Source: Saccharomyces paradoxus (taxonomy: Eukaryota; Ascomycota; Saccharomycetes; Saccharomycetales; Saccharomycetaceae). From it: a DNA stretch of 64,000 nucleotides. The stretch's first letter is position 1, and each line of letters opens with the position of its first letter. A program made the position numbers and the translations under genes. This document shows positions 20,145 to 31,207 of the stretch, in pieces. Location of the stretch: NCBI RefSeq assembly GCF_002079055.1, contig NC_047499.1, positions 248,001 to 312,000 on the forward strand, written 5' to 3'. A model generated the notes under the pieces. It was not told the origin of the DNA. It made no database searches and worked only from the letters and a program-made list of their open reading frames with translations.

Positions 20145-21680
20145 ATGGACAATTATGAAGACAGTGACCCCTGGAATGCCAGTTCTAATGCGTGGACTAA
20201 GGATGATGATCCCGTTGTTTCGACCACCAATAGTGAACCTAGTCTCAACGGGATCACCAGTGAGTTCAATGCTTTGAATTTTTCAACACCTCTGGACACA
20301 AACGAGGAGGATACTGGCTTTTTACCGGCCAATGATGTGCTTGAAGAAAGTATTTGGGATGATAATAGAAACCGTCTTAGTGGAAGTGGCACGCAGCGAA
20401 CTTCCAATATAACGACCAATGAAACCGTTGCAGGCAAGAATGATGCTAAAAGTCGGAACACAGGAGAAACTGAAGCCGACATATTTGATTGGACCAATAA
20501 TATTAGAAAAACATATAGACCTCTAGATGCCGACATTATCATCATTGAAGAGATACCTGAAAGAGAGGGTTTACTTTTTAAGCACGCGAACTATTTGGTG
20601 AAACATCTTATTGCTCTACCAAGTACTTCTCCTTCTGAAGAACGTACTGTCGTAAGAAGATATTCTGATTTCTTATGGTTAAGAGAAATTCTGTTGAAAA
20701 GGTATCCTTTTAGAATGATCCCTGAGCTACCTCCCAAAAGAATTGGATCCCAAAACGCAGATCAGCTTTTTTTGAAGAAAAGAAGAATAGGGTTATCCAG
20801 ATTTATCAATTTGGTAATGAAACACCCTAAATTAAGTGATGATGATTTAGTGTTAACATTTTTAACCGTACGCACTGACCTAACAAGTTGGAGAAAGCAA
20901 GCAACCTATGACACTTCAAACGAGTTTACTGATAAAAAGATATCACAAGAATTTATGACAATGTGGAAAAAAGAGTTTGCGGAACAATGGAACCAGGCCG
21001 CATCTTGCATTGACACATCGATGGAGCTATGGTACAGAATCACGCTTCTTTTAGAAAGACATGAAAAAAGAATTATGCAAATGGTCCACGAAAGAAATTT
21101 TTTTGAAACGCTAGTGGATAACTTCAGTGAAGTAACCCCAAAACTATATCCGGTACAACAAAGTGATACCATATTGGACATTAATAACAACTTCAGTATA
21201 ATCAAAAAACACCTAGAAACTACGAGTAGCATCTGCAAACAAGAAACAGAAGAAATATCGGGAGCGCTATCTCCTAAATTCAAAATTTTCACGGATATCC
21301 TGCTGTCTTTGAGAGGTTTATTTGAAAGATACAAAATTATGGCTGCAAATAACGTAGTTCAATTACAAAGACATGTCGAATTGAATAAAGAGAAATTGGA
21401 ATCAATGAAAGGGAAGCCAGACGTCAGTGGAGCAGAGTACGACAGGATAAAAAAAATCATACAGAAGGATAGAAGAAGCATAATAGAGCAATCAAATAGG
21501 GCTTGGTTAATCAGACAGTGTATTTTGGAGGAATTTACGATCTTTCAAGAAACCCAATTTTTAATAACACGTGCCTTTCAGGATTGGGCGAAATTGAACT
21601 CTAATTATGCTGGCCTCAAACTGAATGAGTGGGAAAAGCTGATTACAAGCATTATGGATATGCCGATTTCTCGCGAGTAA
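20145..21680 (+). CDS. MVP1: Mvp1, sorting nexin (PX-BAR)
   Basis: Mvp1 is a sorting nexin that forms retromer-independent recycling tubules at endosomes and helps Vps10 and Vps1-dependent sorting. The 511-residue protein has an acidic, Asn/Ser-rich disordered N-terminus (1-120), a PX domain (about 128-245) with the phosphoinositide-binding RRYSDF motif near 171-176 and a proline-rich ELPPKR loop, then a long helical BAR region to the end. Length equals S. cerevisiae Mvp1. Confidence 0.97.
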   Translation: MDNYEDSDPWNASSNAWTKDDDPVVSTTNSEPSLNGITSEFNALNFSTPLDTNEEDTGFLPANDVLEESIWDDNRNRLSGSGTQRTSNITTNETVAGKNDAKSRNTGETEADIFDWTNNIRKTYRPLDADIIIIEEIPEREGLLFKHANYLVKHLIALPSTSPSEERTVVRRYSDFLWLREILLKRYPFRMIPELPPKRIGSQNADQLFLKKRRIGLSRFINLVMKHPKLSDDDLVLTFLTVRTDLTSWRKQATYDTSNEFTDKKISQEFMTMWKKEFAEQWNQAASCIDTSMELWYRITLLLERHEKRIMQMVHERNFFETLVDNFSEVTPKLYPVQQSDTILDINNNFSIIKKHLETTSSICKQETEEISGALSPKFKIFTDILLSLRGLFERYKIMAANNVVQLQRHVELNKEKLESMKGKPDVSGAEYDRIKKIIQKDRRSIIEQSNRAWLIRQCILEEFTIFQETQFLITRAFQDWAKLNSNYAGLKLNEWEKLITSIMDMPISRE

Positions 21681-22202
21681 ATACTATGGAGTAAAGACTA
21701 ACCATTTCATTTTCGTATTTTACTTTTTACTTACTTCAACAATAGGGAAGTATTTCCAACAGATGTAATTATTGTAATAAACAAAAAAATAAGTAGATAG
21801 AGTAAAAATATGTACCATTATGAATTGTTATTTATTTGCTTTTCCTTTAAAGCGCAGTGCCTCGAGCCCAATTCGGATACTATAGATCCTAAGATTGGTT
21901 TCTATTTAAAAGGCAACAACAAGCTTTCGATAATTTGAATGACATAGCCGTATTACATGCTTGAGGCTTGAGTAGCGGTGCCCGTTGAAAATAATCTCTC
22001 CCCAGCATATTATATTCGTCACGAACGATCTAAATTTGAAAAAGTAAATGAGCTGAACATCAATAAGTAAAGTGTGATCCATGTGGCAGCTCAGATGAGA
22101 GTCTTCTGACCAAAATATCGTATAGCCTCGCTTGCGCTCGTGATCTAACAAGTGCTTTTATCCATTTGTAGTGCACATATTGTTTTTTGGCTTCATTACA
22201 TA
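21681..22202. other. MVP1-TAF4 intergenic region
   Basis: This 522-bp tandem gap is AT-rich just after MVP1. A mixed-composition block around 22060-22150 is the likely TAF4 promoter. No RNA gene or LTR seen. Confidence 0.5.
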
Positions 22203-23375
22203 ATGGCAAATTCGCCGAAAAGAACATCTGATGGCACTGGAGTGTCAGCGTCGAACACACCCAAATATCAACATACTGTACCAGAAACGAAACCAGCATT
22301 TAATTTATCACCAGTCAAATCTAATGATTTACCACATAGCCTTCCGTCACCTACTCAGATAAAATCAACTACAGGTGTATCTGCAACTCACAACAATCTA
22401 GCAGGTAGAACGGATGATTCTTCTCTTCCTAAAAATGTGGCACCCACAACTAATTTGAGAAGTGAAAGCAATAGAGATACAAATAATATGTTTTCTGGCC
22501 CTGCTGGGCTAGCTCTACCAAAGAAGGATGATAAAAAGAAAAACAAGGGTACAGGTAAAGCAGATTCTAAGGATGGTACAGGTAAAGCATCTACCTTCTC
22601 AGGACATAATGCACAGCAACAATCTGATCCAAACAAAATGCAGGATGTCCTTTTTTCTGCCGGTATCGATGTCAGGGAAGAGGAGGCCCTCTTGAATTCA
22701 TCCATTAATGCCTCCAAATCCCAAGTTCAAACAAATAACGTTAAGGTTCCTAACCATTTGCCATTCCTTCATCCTGAACAGGTTTCTAATTATATGAGAA
22801 AAGTCGGAAAAGAGCAAAACTTCAACCTGACTCCTACGAAAAATCCTGAAATTTTAGACATGATGTCAAGTGCCTGCGAAAACTATATGAGAGATATCCT
22901 AACAAATGCTATTGTCATCTCCCGACATAGAAGAAAAGCGGTTAAGATAAATTCTGGCAGAAGAAGTGAGGTTTCTACAGCTTTAAGAGCCATTGCGCTA
23001 ATTCAAAAAAAGGAAGAAGAAAGGCGTGTAAAAAAAAGAATTGCGTTGGGACTCGAGAAGGAAGATTATGAAAATAAGATTGATTCCGAAGAGACGTTAC
23101 ACAGAGCATCGAACGTTACGGCCGGGCTAAGAGCAGGTAGTAAAAAACAATATGGTTGGCTAACTTCATCAGTAAATAAACCGACGTCCCTGGGAGCAAA
23201 ATCTTCAGGCAAGGTCGCCTCCGACATCACGGCTAGAGGAGAAAGTGGGCTGAAGTTTAGAGAAGCTAGAGAGGAGCCTGGCATAGTAATGAGGGATTTA
23301 CTCTTTGCTCTCGAAAATAGGCGCAACGGTGTCCAGACCATTATTTCAAAGGGCTATGCCAAGATCAGAGATTAA
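22203..23375 (+). CDS. TAF4: Taf4, TFIID subunit
   Basis: Taf4 is a TFIID scaffold that pairs with Taf12 through a histone fold. The chosen ATG at 22203 gives 390 residues beginning MANSPK; 17 more in-frame codons upstream look like leader sequence, not protein. The first 190 residues are low-complexity (Ser/Thr/Lys/Asn). The C-terminal half is the conserved TAF4 domain, with the helical HLPFLHPEQVSNYMRK segment, a histone-fold region containing SSACENYMRDIL, and a terminal helix ENRRNGVQTIISKGYAKIRD. The contrast between diverged N-terminus and conserved C-terminus is normal for the family. Confidence 0.97.
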   Translation: MANSPKRTSDGTGVSASNTPKYQHTVPETKPAFNLSPVKSNDLPHSLPSPTQIKSTTGVSATHNNLAGRTDDSSLPKNVAPTTNLRSESNRDTNNMFSGPAGLALPKKDDKKKNKGTGKADSKDGTGKASTFSGHNAQQQSDPNKMQDVLFSAGIDVREEEALLNSSINASKSQVQTNNVKVPNHLPFLHPEQVSNYMRKVGKEQNFNLTPTKNPEILDMMSSACENYMRDILTNAIVISRHRRKAVKINSGRRSEVSTALRAIALIQKKEEERRVKKRIALGLEKEDYENKIDSEETLHRASNVTAGLRAGSKKQYGWLTSSVNKPTSLGAKSSGKVASDITARGESGLKFREAREEPGIVMRDLLFALENRRNGVQTIISKGYAKIRD

Positions 23376-23687
23376 TTTCCCATCTTTTATGTTGTTTATA
23401 ATAATTAAAGGTATAGTGTTCTAAATAAACTCGGAATAAGATTGATGAAAAGAAAGGATAAAATTAGGGTGGGGGACGCTAATCTAGGCGTCGCCGTGCT
23501 ATTGAGATTCACCTTATTTAACTAGGGATACCAATCTCAAGACTACTTATCAGCCCGCCAAATGCAGCAGAAAGGTTAGCGACAATCTGGGAAACAGAGT
23601 TTTCGTATTAATACACATTTGTATACATTTAATTTGGCATTATCCTGGATATAAGGATGTGTTATGTATTGCCTCTCAGAAGAGCTT
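23376..23687. other. TAF4-PLB2 convergent intergenic region
   Basis: A 312-bp region between two stop codons. It is expected to hold both polyadenylation regions; nothing else was recognised. Confidence 0.5.
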
Positions 23688-25799
23688 TTAAATAAGTCCA
23701 AATAATGCTGTTATGGCGCCTAACAAACTCATCAGAGTATTAGTGTTCGCATAGGAAATAGCCGCAGCGTTCGCTTTGTTTGCCGTCGAGGAAGAAGAAC
23801 GAGCTGCGGAAGTAGAAATTGAAGAGGATGAAGAGTTTAAGTTTGAAGTTGTATTCGACGAAGAATTTGAGTTGGAGGTAACATTTGATGAAGTCGAGTT
23901 CGATGTAGTGTTTCCAGAACTTGATGAACCTAGGAGAGCCGTTATTGGAATACCGTCAGTAGCCTCAGAGATTGCAGAGGCAATTGCACCGCTTTGATAT
24001 GTACTGTTACCGGATAGTTCAGGACTAGCTGAAGTACTTAATGTACCATTCCAACAGTAATCGGTAAAACATTTAGTACATTCAGAGGGCAAGGTCGCGT
24101 TTAAGCTTTGCTGCTTACGTCTAATGATGGCGCAACCAATACAACCTAAAAAGCTAGAATCGTCGGTAAAGTTGCCCATTGTAGCAGCTTCGAAACCATT
24201 TCTGATCATTCCAAGACGTTCAGTAACATTGTAGTTCATTTTCAAAGTACTCTGATTACCATTGAACGAATGTTTTGTGTTTGGAATATATACAACTAAA
24301 GGTGGAATATACTCCAAGTCCGTTAAATTTGTTGCATCACAACCGAAAAACGTTGGTTTATCAGTTAGGCCCAAGTTAAGGAAGGTGTTCACATCTGGGA
24401 CATATGGAAAAGCCATTCCTTTACCTTGCTTAGAAAATTGACGCTCATAAGTGTTGGTCATGCAGACACCACTTGGCCATGATTCATCAGTATTGTCGGA
24501 TATATCCAAAGCAAACACTACATCTAAATCACGTTCCTTCTTGATTAGTGGAACCAAAGGCAAATTTTGACCATCTTCACCACCATCAACTAAGAACAAA
24601 TCATCGGCATCAACAATACTGGAAGTATAATTACGGTCAACAAAATCTGTGTCTTTGAATGGATTTGGAGCGTAGATTGCGATGTCATCATCATCTTGGG
24701 ACAGGTTGTTAACGTACTTGTTGGCAAAAGTATTAATCATTTTGTAATAGGTTGAAGTCGTGGCTTCTAAGGAAAATTCGTTGAATAAACTGGCGGAGGT
24801 AGCAATCACAAATCCAGCATTATCGTAACCAGAAACACACTGGTCCTTATTGACTGGTTTACCATTTGTAACATTGGTACCTAGATACTTCACATCCGTA
24901 AAGGCGTTCAAAGAAGGATCCCAAGAACCCATTTCGAATGGAGTGAACTCGAAAAGAGTGGCATTCAAATTTATTACAGTGGTGCCCGGGTATCTACCAT
25001 CTGCAACAGTAATTGGTAAAGGCATTTCACCGTTTTTGAATACATCAACATCCCTCAAAGAAGACCAAGTCAAAGCAGCACCAGCATCTGGTAAGCTTGG
25101 AAAGAAGTTGTAGGAGAGTGCACGGCCCCATAAATCCGACAGAGATATATTGAAGCCAGCGTCGGACTTGGCCTGCACTTCTTGTACAATAGATTCCCAT
25201 CTTTCAATTGTGTAGGTCAAGTTAGAGCCACCTGGATTTACGATAGATTTCGTGATATTCCAGATGGAATCGCTCTCACTCATATGATCTACAATTTCCT
25301 GTACAGAGGTCCAATTGTTCCACGCCAAAGTACCTGTCAACCAGTTACCGCCTGACAAACCCGATAGATACGTAGAGCTTTGTAGTAGTCCACCAAGACC
25401 GTGCTCGTTAGCACCGTCGGTACGATTGTCCATAGCAGCAATCATGCCGGCGCCACCCAACATGGCACGGTAGCCACCACCAGAGCATGCAATACCAATC
25501 TTAGGGACATTGGAAGAGTTACTACCGAAAAGAGTGGATAACAAAGAAGTGTCGCTGAAATTTGAAGTAGCCCTGCTTAAGAAGGAATGTAAAGCTTCCT
25601 TGGTATAAGCATCTCTTTTCTTTAACCAATCGGTTTCGGCGGTAGATAAACCGGAAGCATTCCTAACTAAAGAGGTATCATCATCGGGGCAAGAAATCAT
25701 TGATGGAGCGTAACCACCACCAGTAGTCGACGATGAATCTGTAGCGAGTGAAAGTCCAGAAACTAGCGAGCTAGCCAGTAATATGTTCTGTAACTGCAT
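23688..25799 (-). CDS. PLB2: Plb2, GPI-anchored phospholipase B (lysophospholipase)
   Basis: Plb2 removes both acyl chains from glycerophospholipids and acts on lysophospholipids at the cell surface and periplasm. The 703-residue precursor has a signal peptide (about 1-19), a cPLA2-like catalytic domain with CSGGGYRAM, nucleophile motif LSGLSGGNW and the catalytic-Asp segment VDGGEDGQN, and many N-x-S/T sites. A Ser/Thr/Asn-rich stalk and a hydrophobic C-terminal tail indicate GPI anchoring. It is the downstream member of a tandem pair with PLB1 on the same strand, about 900 bp apart. Confidence 0.97.
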   Translation of the reverse strand: MQLQNILLASSLVSGLSLATDSSSTTGGGYAPSMISCPDDDTSLVRNASGLSTAETDWLKKRDAYTKEALHSFLSRATSNFSDTSLLSTLFGSNSSNVPKIGIACSGGGYRAMLGGAGMIAAMDNRTDGANEHGLGGLLQSSTYLSGLSGGNWLTGTLAWNNWTSVQEIVDHMSESDSIWNITKSIVNPGGSNLTYTIERWESIVQEVQAKSDAGFNISLSDLWGRALSYNFFPSLPDAGAALTWSSLRDVDVFKNGEMPLPITVADGRYPGTTVINLNATLFEFTPFEMGSWDPSLNAFTDVKYLGTNVTNGKPVNKDQCVSGYDNAGFVIATSASLFNEFSLEATTSTYYKMINTFANKYVNNLSQDDDDIAIYAPNPFKDTDFVDRNYTSSIVDADDLFLVDGGEDGQNLPLVPLIKKERDLDVVFALDISDNTDESWPSGVCMTNTYERQFSKQGKGMAFPYVPDVNTFLNLGLTDKPTFFGCDATNLTDLEYIPPLVVYIPNTKHSFNGNQSTLKMNYNVTERLGMIRNGFEAATMGNFTDDSSFLGCIGCAIIRRKQQSLNATLPSECTKCFTDYCWNGTLSTSASPELSGNSTYQSGAIASAISEATDGIPITALLGSSSSGNTTSNSTSSNVTSNSNSSSNTTSNLNSSSSSISTSAARSSSSTANKANAAAISYANTNTLMSLLGAITALFGLI

Positions 25800-26715
25800 C
25801 TGCGTAAGAAGTGTTACTTTATCAGTGCGTGTGAATTCTAACCTACCTCTAACTTTTCATACGATTTAAAGGGTTACTAAGAAGTAACAAGGTGAAAGAC
25901 GTTTCCAATGGCTTGTAAAAATAACTAATCGTGCCCATATATAAGGAACATTCTACTCCACATGAGGTAGCAGGAAACGGGAATCTCACCTTATTATTCT
26001 TTGTCCTTTTTTTACCTTTTTTTGAATTTTTTTTCACTTTCTTCTGTTGGTAAACAACGCCAAGATGGAGAAGAATATGCGGAAGAAAGGTCCGCAAGGT
26101 AGAAAATTGTTGAAAAAGGCAACGCGTCCCTTTGTAGGAGCTTTTTGAAGGCGTATACGAGCCGAAGAAAACCTTATATCCCAGTTTGATCAGGCCGGCT
26201 GTATTGGGTGCCACGGTAACTCTGCCTAAGGCACCGCCGTTGGAAAGTATATCCTTAACCTAGTCGCGGGAATCATCCAGTGTATGCACCCTTTGTCGTA
26301 CAACTGAATTGGGTATCTTACACTCATCTCTGAGGTGAAAAAAACAAGAAGTACCAGATTATCAAAAACTGGGAGAAGGAAACCGTTCATTTTCATGAAA
26401 AGTGCAGATAACATGGGATTGCGATTTGGCATGCAGGTCTCGAGCATATCTGCAAGCCTGACTTTCTCCCACTACATTTTTAGCCTATTTAAATATCTTC
26501 AAAGAAAGTAGTACACTAGTATATCTATATATAGATATATATGTATATATGGAAGGCCCCTGGTATGTAAATGTTTATGCTCGTAAGATTTTGAGAGTTT
26601 GCACAAAAATAAGATGTGGTATGCACTTGAGGCTTTGCAAACTACTTGTATGTGATATGTTGCACTCTTCTCGTTGTCGTATTCATTTCAAAAGAGTTCG
26701 AAACAAAGCAAGAGC
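25800..26715. promoter_or_regulatory. PLB1-PLB2 spacer and PLB2 promoter
   Basis: This 916-bp gap separates the tandem PLB genes. T-rich tracts at about 25990-26040 (A-rich on the PLB2 strand) and a TATATATA-like sequence near 25936 fit a PLB2 promoter. A palindromic TATATAGATATATA-type repeat lies near 26525-26550. No extra gene or pseudogene copy is visible. Confidence 0.5.
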
Positions 26716-28692
26716 TTAAATTAGACCAAAGACGGCACTAATGACACTCAAGACACCAATAAAAGTATTGGTGTTTAGGTTAGAATAATTTGCCAAAGCA
26801 TTGCCCGCGTTTTTCTTGTGAGTGGAAGACCCAGAGGCAGAGGCAGAGGCAGAGGCAGAGGCGGCAGCAGCAGAGGCAGACAAGGAAGCAGAAGAAGAAT
26901 AATCATCGTTTCCTATACCGGAGACTGACCTACTGTCTATTGTACCGTTCCAGCAGTAGTTGGTGAAACACTGACTGCATTCAGATGGCAATGTGGCATT
27001 CAAGCTTTGTTGCTTACGCCTGATGATAGCGCAACCGACACAGCCCAAGAAATCAGAATCATCAGTAAAATTACCCATCGTGGCGGCTTCAAACCCATTT
27101 TTGATCATACCAAGGCGTTCTGAATCCGAGTATGACATCTTAAATGTACTTTGGTTACCATTAAATGAATGTCTTGAATTTGGAACGTAAACAATTAATG
27201 GTGGGATATACTCCAAATCTGTCAAATTCCTTGCATCACAACCAAAAAAGGTTGGCTTTTTGTTCAATCCCAAGTTGACGAACGTGTTTACATCAGGAAC
27301 ATAAGGGAAAGACAAATTGAGGCCTTGACCGCCAAATTGACGTTGATAAGTATTAACCAATGAGGCACCATCTGGCCAATAATCGTTAGTATCAGCAGAA
27401 TTGTCCAAAGCAAAAATAACATCCAGTTCACGTTCCTTTTGCAACAATGGAACTAATGGAATATTTTGGTTATCTTCACCACCATCGACCAAAAATAGAT
27501 AGTCAGATTCGATAATACTGGAGGTTGCGTTCTTTTGAAGAAAATCAGCTTCTTTGAATGGATTAGGGGCGTAAATTGCAATATCATCACTATTGTCGGA
27601 TAAATCTTCCAAGAAATCGGTAGCTAAGTTGGCAATGAATGATGGTAAACCGGTGGAATTTAATTGTAGTAAAAATTGGTTAAACAAAGTAGATGAAGTG
27701 GCCGTTATGAAACCAGTGTTGTCAAACCCAGCAATGCATTGACCCTTATTAACTGGTTTACCGTTTGTAACATTGGTACCTAGATACTTCACATCGGTGA
27801 ATGCGTTCAAAGTGGGGTCCCAAGAGCCCATCTCAAAGGGATTGAACTCGAAAAGAGTGGCATTTAAGTTAATAACGGTGGTACCCGGGTATCTACCATC
27901 TGCGACGGTGATAGGGAAGGGCATTTCGGCGTTCTTGAACACGTCAGCTTCCCTTAAGGTTGACCATGTATACCCTACGCCGCCACGGTATAAGTTTGGC
28001 CAAAAATTGTACGCAAGAGCGCGACCCCACACATCCGCCAAAGAGATGTTGAAACCGGCATCTTGTTTAGCTTGAACGTCATCTGATATGTCGTCCCATC
28101 TACTTCCAGTCTTGAAGATGTTGATGCCACCCGGAGTAAGGATCGAGTGAGAAATGTCCCAAATTGAATTAGATTCTGTTGTGTTATCCACTATGGCTTG
28201 CACAGAGGTCCAGTTATTCCAGGCCAAAGTACTCGTCAACCAGTTACCTCCTGACAGACCTGCAAGGTAAGTTGCACCTTGCAGCAGCCCACCAAGGCCA
28301 TGCTCATTGGCACCGTCTGTACGATTGTCCATAGCAGCAATCATACCGGCACCAGACAACATGGCACGGTAACCACCACCAGAACAGGCGACAGCAATCT
28401 TAGGCATATTGGAAGAGTTACTACCGAAAAGAGTGGATAGCAAAGAAGTGTCGCTGAAATTTGAAGTAGCCCTGTCCAAGAAAGAATGCAAGGCCTGCTT
28501 AGTGTATGCATCTCTTTTTTTCAGCCATTCCGTTTCGTTATCTGATAAGCCAGAGGCTTCTCTAACCAAGTTTATATCATCATCACAAGTTACGTTCGCA
28601 GGAACGTAACTATTATTTGGTGACCAAGCTTCAACATTCTCTGCCAGAGCAGTCAAAACTGTAGCAGAAACCAACAAACTCTGCAACTTCAT
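26716..28692 (-). CDS. PLB1: Plb1, GPI-anchored phospholipase B
   Basis: Plb1 is the main secreted and plasma-membrane phospholipase B, deacylating phosphatidylcholine and phosphatidylethanolamine. The 658-residue precursor has a signal peptide, the same [18 protein letters not shown] and VDGGEDNQN motifs as Plb2, dense N-glycosylation sites, and a hydrophobic GPI signal. The stalk is a Ser-Ala repeat encoded by tandem hexamers, shorter than the Plb2 stalk. Protein identity with Plb2 is high, and two DNA blocks are almost identical (see findings). Confidence 0.97.
   Translation of the reverse strand: MKLQSLLVSATVLTALAENVEAWSPNNSYVPANVTCDDDINLVREASGLSDNETEWLKKRDAYTKQALHSFLDRATSNFSDTSLLSTLFGSNSSNMPKIAVACSGGGYRAMLSGAGMIAAMDNRTDGANEHGLGGLLQGATYLAGLSGGNWLTSTLAWNNWTSVQAIVDNTTESNSIWDISHSILTPGGINIFKTGSRWDDISDDVQAKQDAGFNISLADVWGRALAYNFWPNLYRGGVGYTWSTLREADVFKNAEMPFPITVADGRYPGTTVINLNATLFEFNPFEMGSWDPTLNAFTDVKYLGTNVTNGKPVNKGQCIAGFDNTGFITATSSTLFNQFLLQLNSTGLPSFIANLATDFLEDLSDNSDDIAIYAPNPFKEADFLQKNATSSIIESDYLFLVDGGEDNQNIPLVPLLQKERELDVIFALDNSADTNDYWPDGASLVNTYQRQFGGQGLNLSFPYVPDVNTFVNLGLNKKPTFFGCDARNLTDLEYIPPLIVYVPNSRHSFNGNQSTFKMSYSDSERLGMIKNGFEAATMGNFTDDSDFLGCVGCAIIRRKQQSLNATLPSECSQCFTNYCWNGTIDSRSVSGIGNDDYSSSASLSASAAAASASASASASGSSTHKKNAGNALANYSNLNTNTFIGVLSVISAVFGLI
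26833..26862 (-). repeat. AGAGGC hexamer repeat (Ser-Ala codons) in PLB1 stalk
   Basis: Five head-to-tail copies of AGAGGC on the plus strand encode alternating Ala and Ser in the stalk before the GPI signal of Plb1. Length variation is likely between isolates. Confidence 0.9.
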
Positions 28693-30210
28693 TGTTATGG
28701 TTTATTTTATTTTTCTCTGACGGTAATTTCGTATATTATATTGTTGTATAAAACAAAAACAAAAAAGAGCTAAGAAACAGAAGAGAACGAAGAATTGACC
28801 AGTTAGTGTTGCCTTTTAAATGTGTAGCCCTACAGCAAAGAAATGTTCTCGTCGGTTGACAGTGATAGTAGTGTCTTTATATATTGGATGAAACGGTTTA
28901 CTTAAGCAGTAAGAAGAGAATAAAGTAATTAAGTCATCTTCTAAGCAAAAATAGGAGATGTTGGTGAATGTTGCTTAACTGAGAAAATGTGCGGGAATAA
29001 GGCGAGCAAGTTGTCGTTACCGCATAAGGTTATTTCCCGTTATAGATAAGGGCGTAAACCGCATATTAGTGAGGAAATGCGAAGTTGGAAACGGACTTTT
29101 TAGGTCTCTTCGTAGAAGTCCGTGCAGAAAACCCATACGTCCACTGTATTTCACCACTCTCCGCGGAATACGAAAGCTTCCAAAGGAATAGAATACACGT
29201 CAGGACCCCGCTGCGCCGCTTTACGCAGGGCAATTTCGGGGACGAAGGGGGCTGAAAGGAGGCAACTCTGACCCAAGGCAAGTAGACGGGAACCCTTTTA
29301 TTGACATGTGCTTGCAGGCGACTTTTACTGTACTGTGTCCCCAATCAAGCATTACAGTGGGTAGCTGCAAGAAATTGTTAGCGGTCAGGTCGGACAAGCA
29401 ATTGTCAGGACTTTGGTCTGGAAGAGGAGTAAATGAGCAAGTATTCTTCCTAAAGCTTAACGAGCAATGAGGATCGCGTGAGTGCTAACAGGCGCAATCA
29501 CGACAATCGCCAGTGGAAACCACGCAGGCAAAGATTGTTTTCACTCAAGTACTCGGAGTCTTGCTATTTTTTAAGGGCTTTGCCGGTGCGCTAAATAGTA
29601 GGCTAAGCGAGTTTCATTGCCCGCAAAAAACCTTACTCGAGTAAAAAAGTCATATATCTTGTATACGTAAAAACATACTGTGACTGCTGAAGATGTGAGT
29701 GAGCACCCCATCACATGTCTTCTTTCCTCTAAATCAATGCTAAGCCACTCCTTCAGTATAAGCATATTGCAGGGACCCATTTCATTCTTCAAATTAATTT
29801 TGTTTTTAACTCTGGTTCCTTTTTGTTCCTTCTCGTTTTCCCCTTATAAACCATGCGGAAGCAGCAACAACTGCCATCTTGTCAATTACTCTCACGCGCG
29901 CAAATCATATCGTTTGCTTGTATAGTGAAATGCTTTTTTAGAATAGCATAAAAGAGATAAGATAGCCTAAGGGCGAGATGAAAGGTAACTTCTGCAAGCC
30001 TTCTTTGCATTGATGACTGAAAGGGCCCTCACTAGAGCCGCTCGACAGGGCGACGCCACAGTGGGGTCGCTAACACCGAAATATGCATATTGAAAAACAT
30101 CGAAGTATAAAAAGAACAAGAGAGTGCGGTATCTGCAGGTCAAAGAAAATCGATAACCATCAAGCAAGAAAGACTATAAACATTGTAAAAAAGTCAAAAG
30201 TTAAATTGAA
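28693..30210. promoter_or_regulatory. Divergent PLB1-ADI1 promoter region
   Basis: A 1.5-kb divergent spacer. The block at about 29040-29300 is less AT-rich and includes AGGGG (29246-29250), a possible stress element. On the ADI1 side, GCCACAGT at about 30055-30062 matches the Met31/Met32 core in reverse, and a TATAAAAA box lies near 30105. Several frames of 66-92 codons here show no domain and are not called. Confidence 0.5.
30055..30062 (-). promoter_or_regulatory. Met31/Met32-like site upstream of ADI1
   Basis: GCCACAGT reads ACTGTGGC on the minus strand, the core of the Met31/Met32 element AAACTGTGGC, about 150 bp before ADI1. The two 5' A residues are missing. Sulfur-amino-acid control would suit a methionine-salvage gene, but this is inference. 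Confidence 0.4.
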
Positions 30211-30750
30211 ATGGTGAAGGTATACATCCATGATAACAAGGACTACTTAGATTATCGCGCACCCCACAATTCTGGGATGGAACTTTCCTTGAATGAGCTA
30301 GCAAAATTAGGAGTAATTTATAAATACTGTGCAAACGAGGGAGAAGTGGATGAAATTGCCAGGGAAAGAGAATATAAAAATAGAGATGTGGTCGACATTT
30401 ACAAAGGTTCCTTCAATAGTGAAACAGAGTTTAATGAAAAATTAGCAATGTTTTACCAAGAGCATTTACATGAAGACGAAGAAATAAGATATTGCCTCGA
30501 AGGCACGGGATACTTTGACGTCAGAGATGCTTCTACACCAGAAAACTGGGTCAGGTGCCTGGTAGAGCCAGGGGATCTACTGATCCTTCCACCTGGCATT
30601 TATCACCGTTTCACCTTGACAACTAGCAACCACATCAAGGCCTTGAGACTATTTAAGGACGAGCCCAAATGGCAAGCCATCAACAGATCAAGTCAGGCTG
30701 ATTCGTTGCCTGTACGCAAGGACTACATTGCCCAGATCAATCAGTACTAA
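30211..30750 (+). CDS. ADI1: Adi1, acireductone dioxygenase
   Basis: Adi1 oxidises 1,2-dihydroxy-3-keto-5-methylthiopentene to 2-keto-4-methylthiobutyrate and formate when iron is bound, the penultimate step of methionine salvage. The 179-residue cupin shows all four expected metal ligands: His85, His87 and Glu91 in the HLHEDEE motif, and His132 in GIYHRF. Length equals S. cerevisiae Adi1. It probably acts in cytosol and nucleus as a monomer. Confidence 0.98.
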   Translation: MVKVYIHDNKDYLDYRAPHNSGMELSLNELAKLGVIYKYCANEGEVDEIAREREYKNRDVVDIYKGSFNSETEFNEKLAMFYQEHLHEDEEIRYCLEGTGYFDVRDASTPENWVRCLVEPGDLLILPPGIYHRFTLTTSNHIKALRLFKDEPKWQAINRSSQADSLPVRKDYIAQINQY

Positions 30751-31207
30751 ATACTGCATCATAATATATCATTCTTAATATCTTACTTCTTTATATCTTT
30801 AAAGTGGCGTAGGGTGACTTTTCCCGTCGAGAATGATTTTTAGTCTGTGAAATGGGAAAGGAAAAAAACACCAAAACTGGAAAAAGAAACACCGGAAGTT
30901 TGAACTATTTTCGTATTATTTTTAAATTTAGATGGTGGTGAAATATTCATCTTTTCCTTCATTTATCTGCATACTTCTTCTATGGACCATAGTGAAAAGT
31001 ATAGGCCATAGTTATAATATCAAAAAGCAAAGCCTTACACTATTCATAAACGTCAACAACCCTGCAAGCCAAAAACGATACGACATCCAATATTTTTGAT
31101 TTGGTTTCAGCGCCCTATTTTTTTATACAAAACTATACGCATTCTGTTGCATTCCTTTCTTTATAAATCCAAAAAAAACTCATACTTTCCATAGATAAAG
31201 CTAGAGA
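30751..31207. other. ADI1-ANY1 intergenic region
   Basis: A 457-bp tandem gap with A-rich tracts at about 30850-30890 and TTTTTTTATA near 31120. It serves as the ANY1 promoter; no gene seen. Confidence 0.45.

Noticed and set aside
22152-22202. 17-codon N-terminal extension of TAF4
   Set aside because: The hydrophobic leader does not resemble Taf4, while the ATG at 22203 begins with the recognised MANSPK sequence.
29066-30167. Several 66-92 codon frames in the PLB1-ADI1 spacer
   Set aside because: No conserved domain or codon bias; they overlap promoter-like sequence of both genes.
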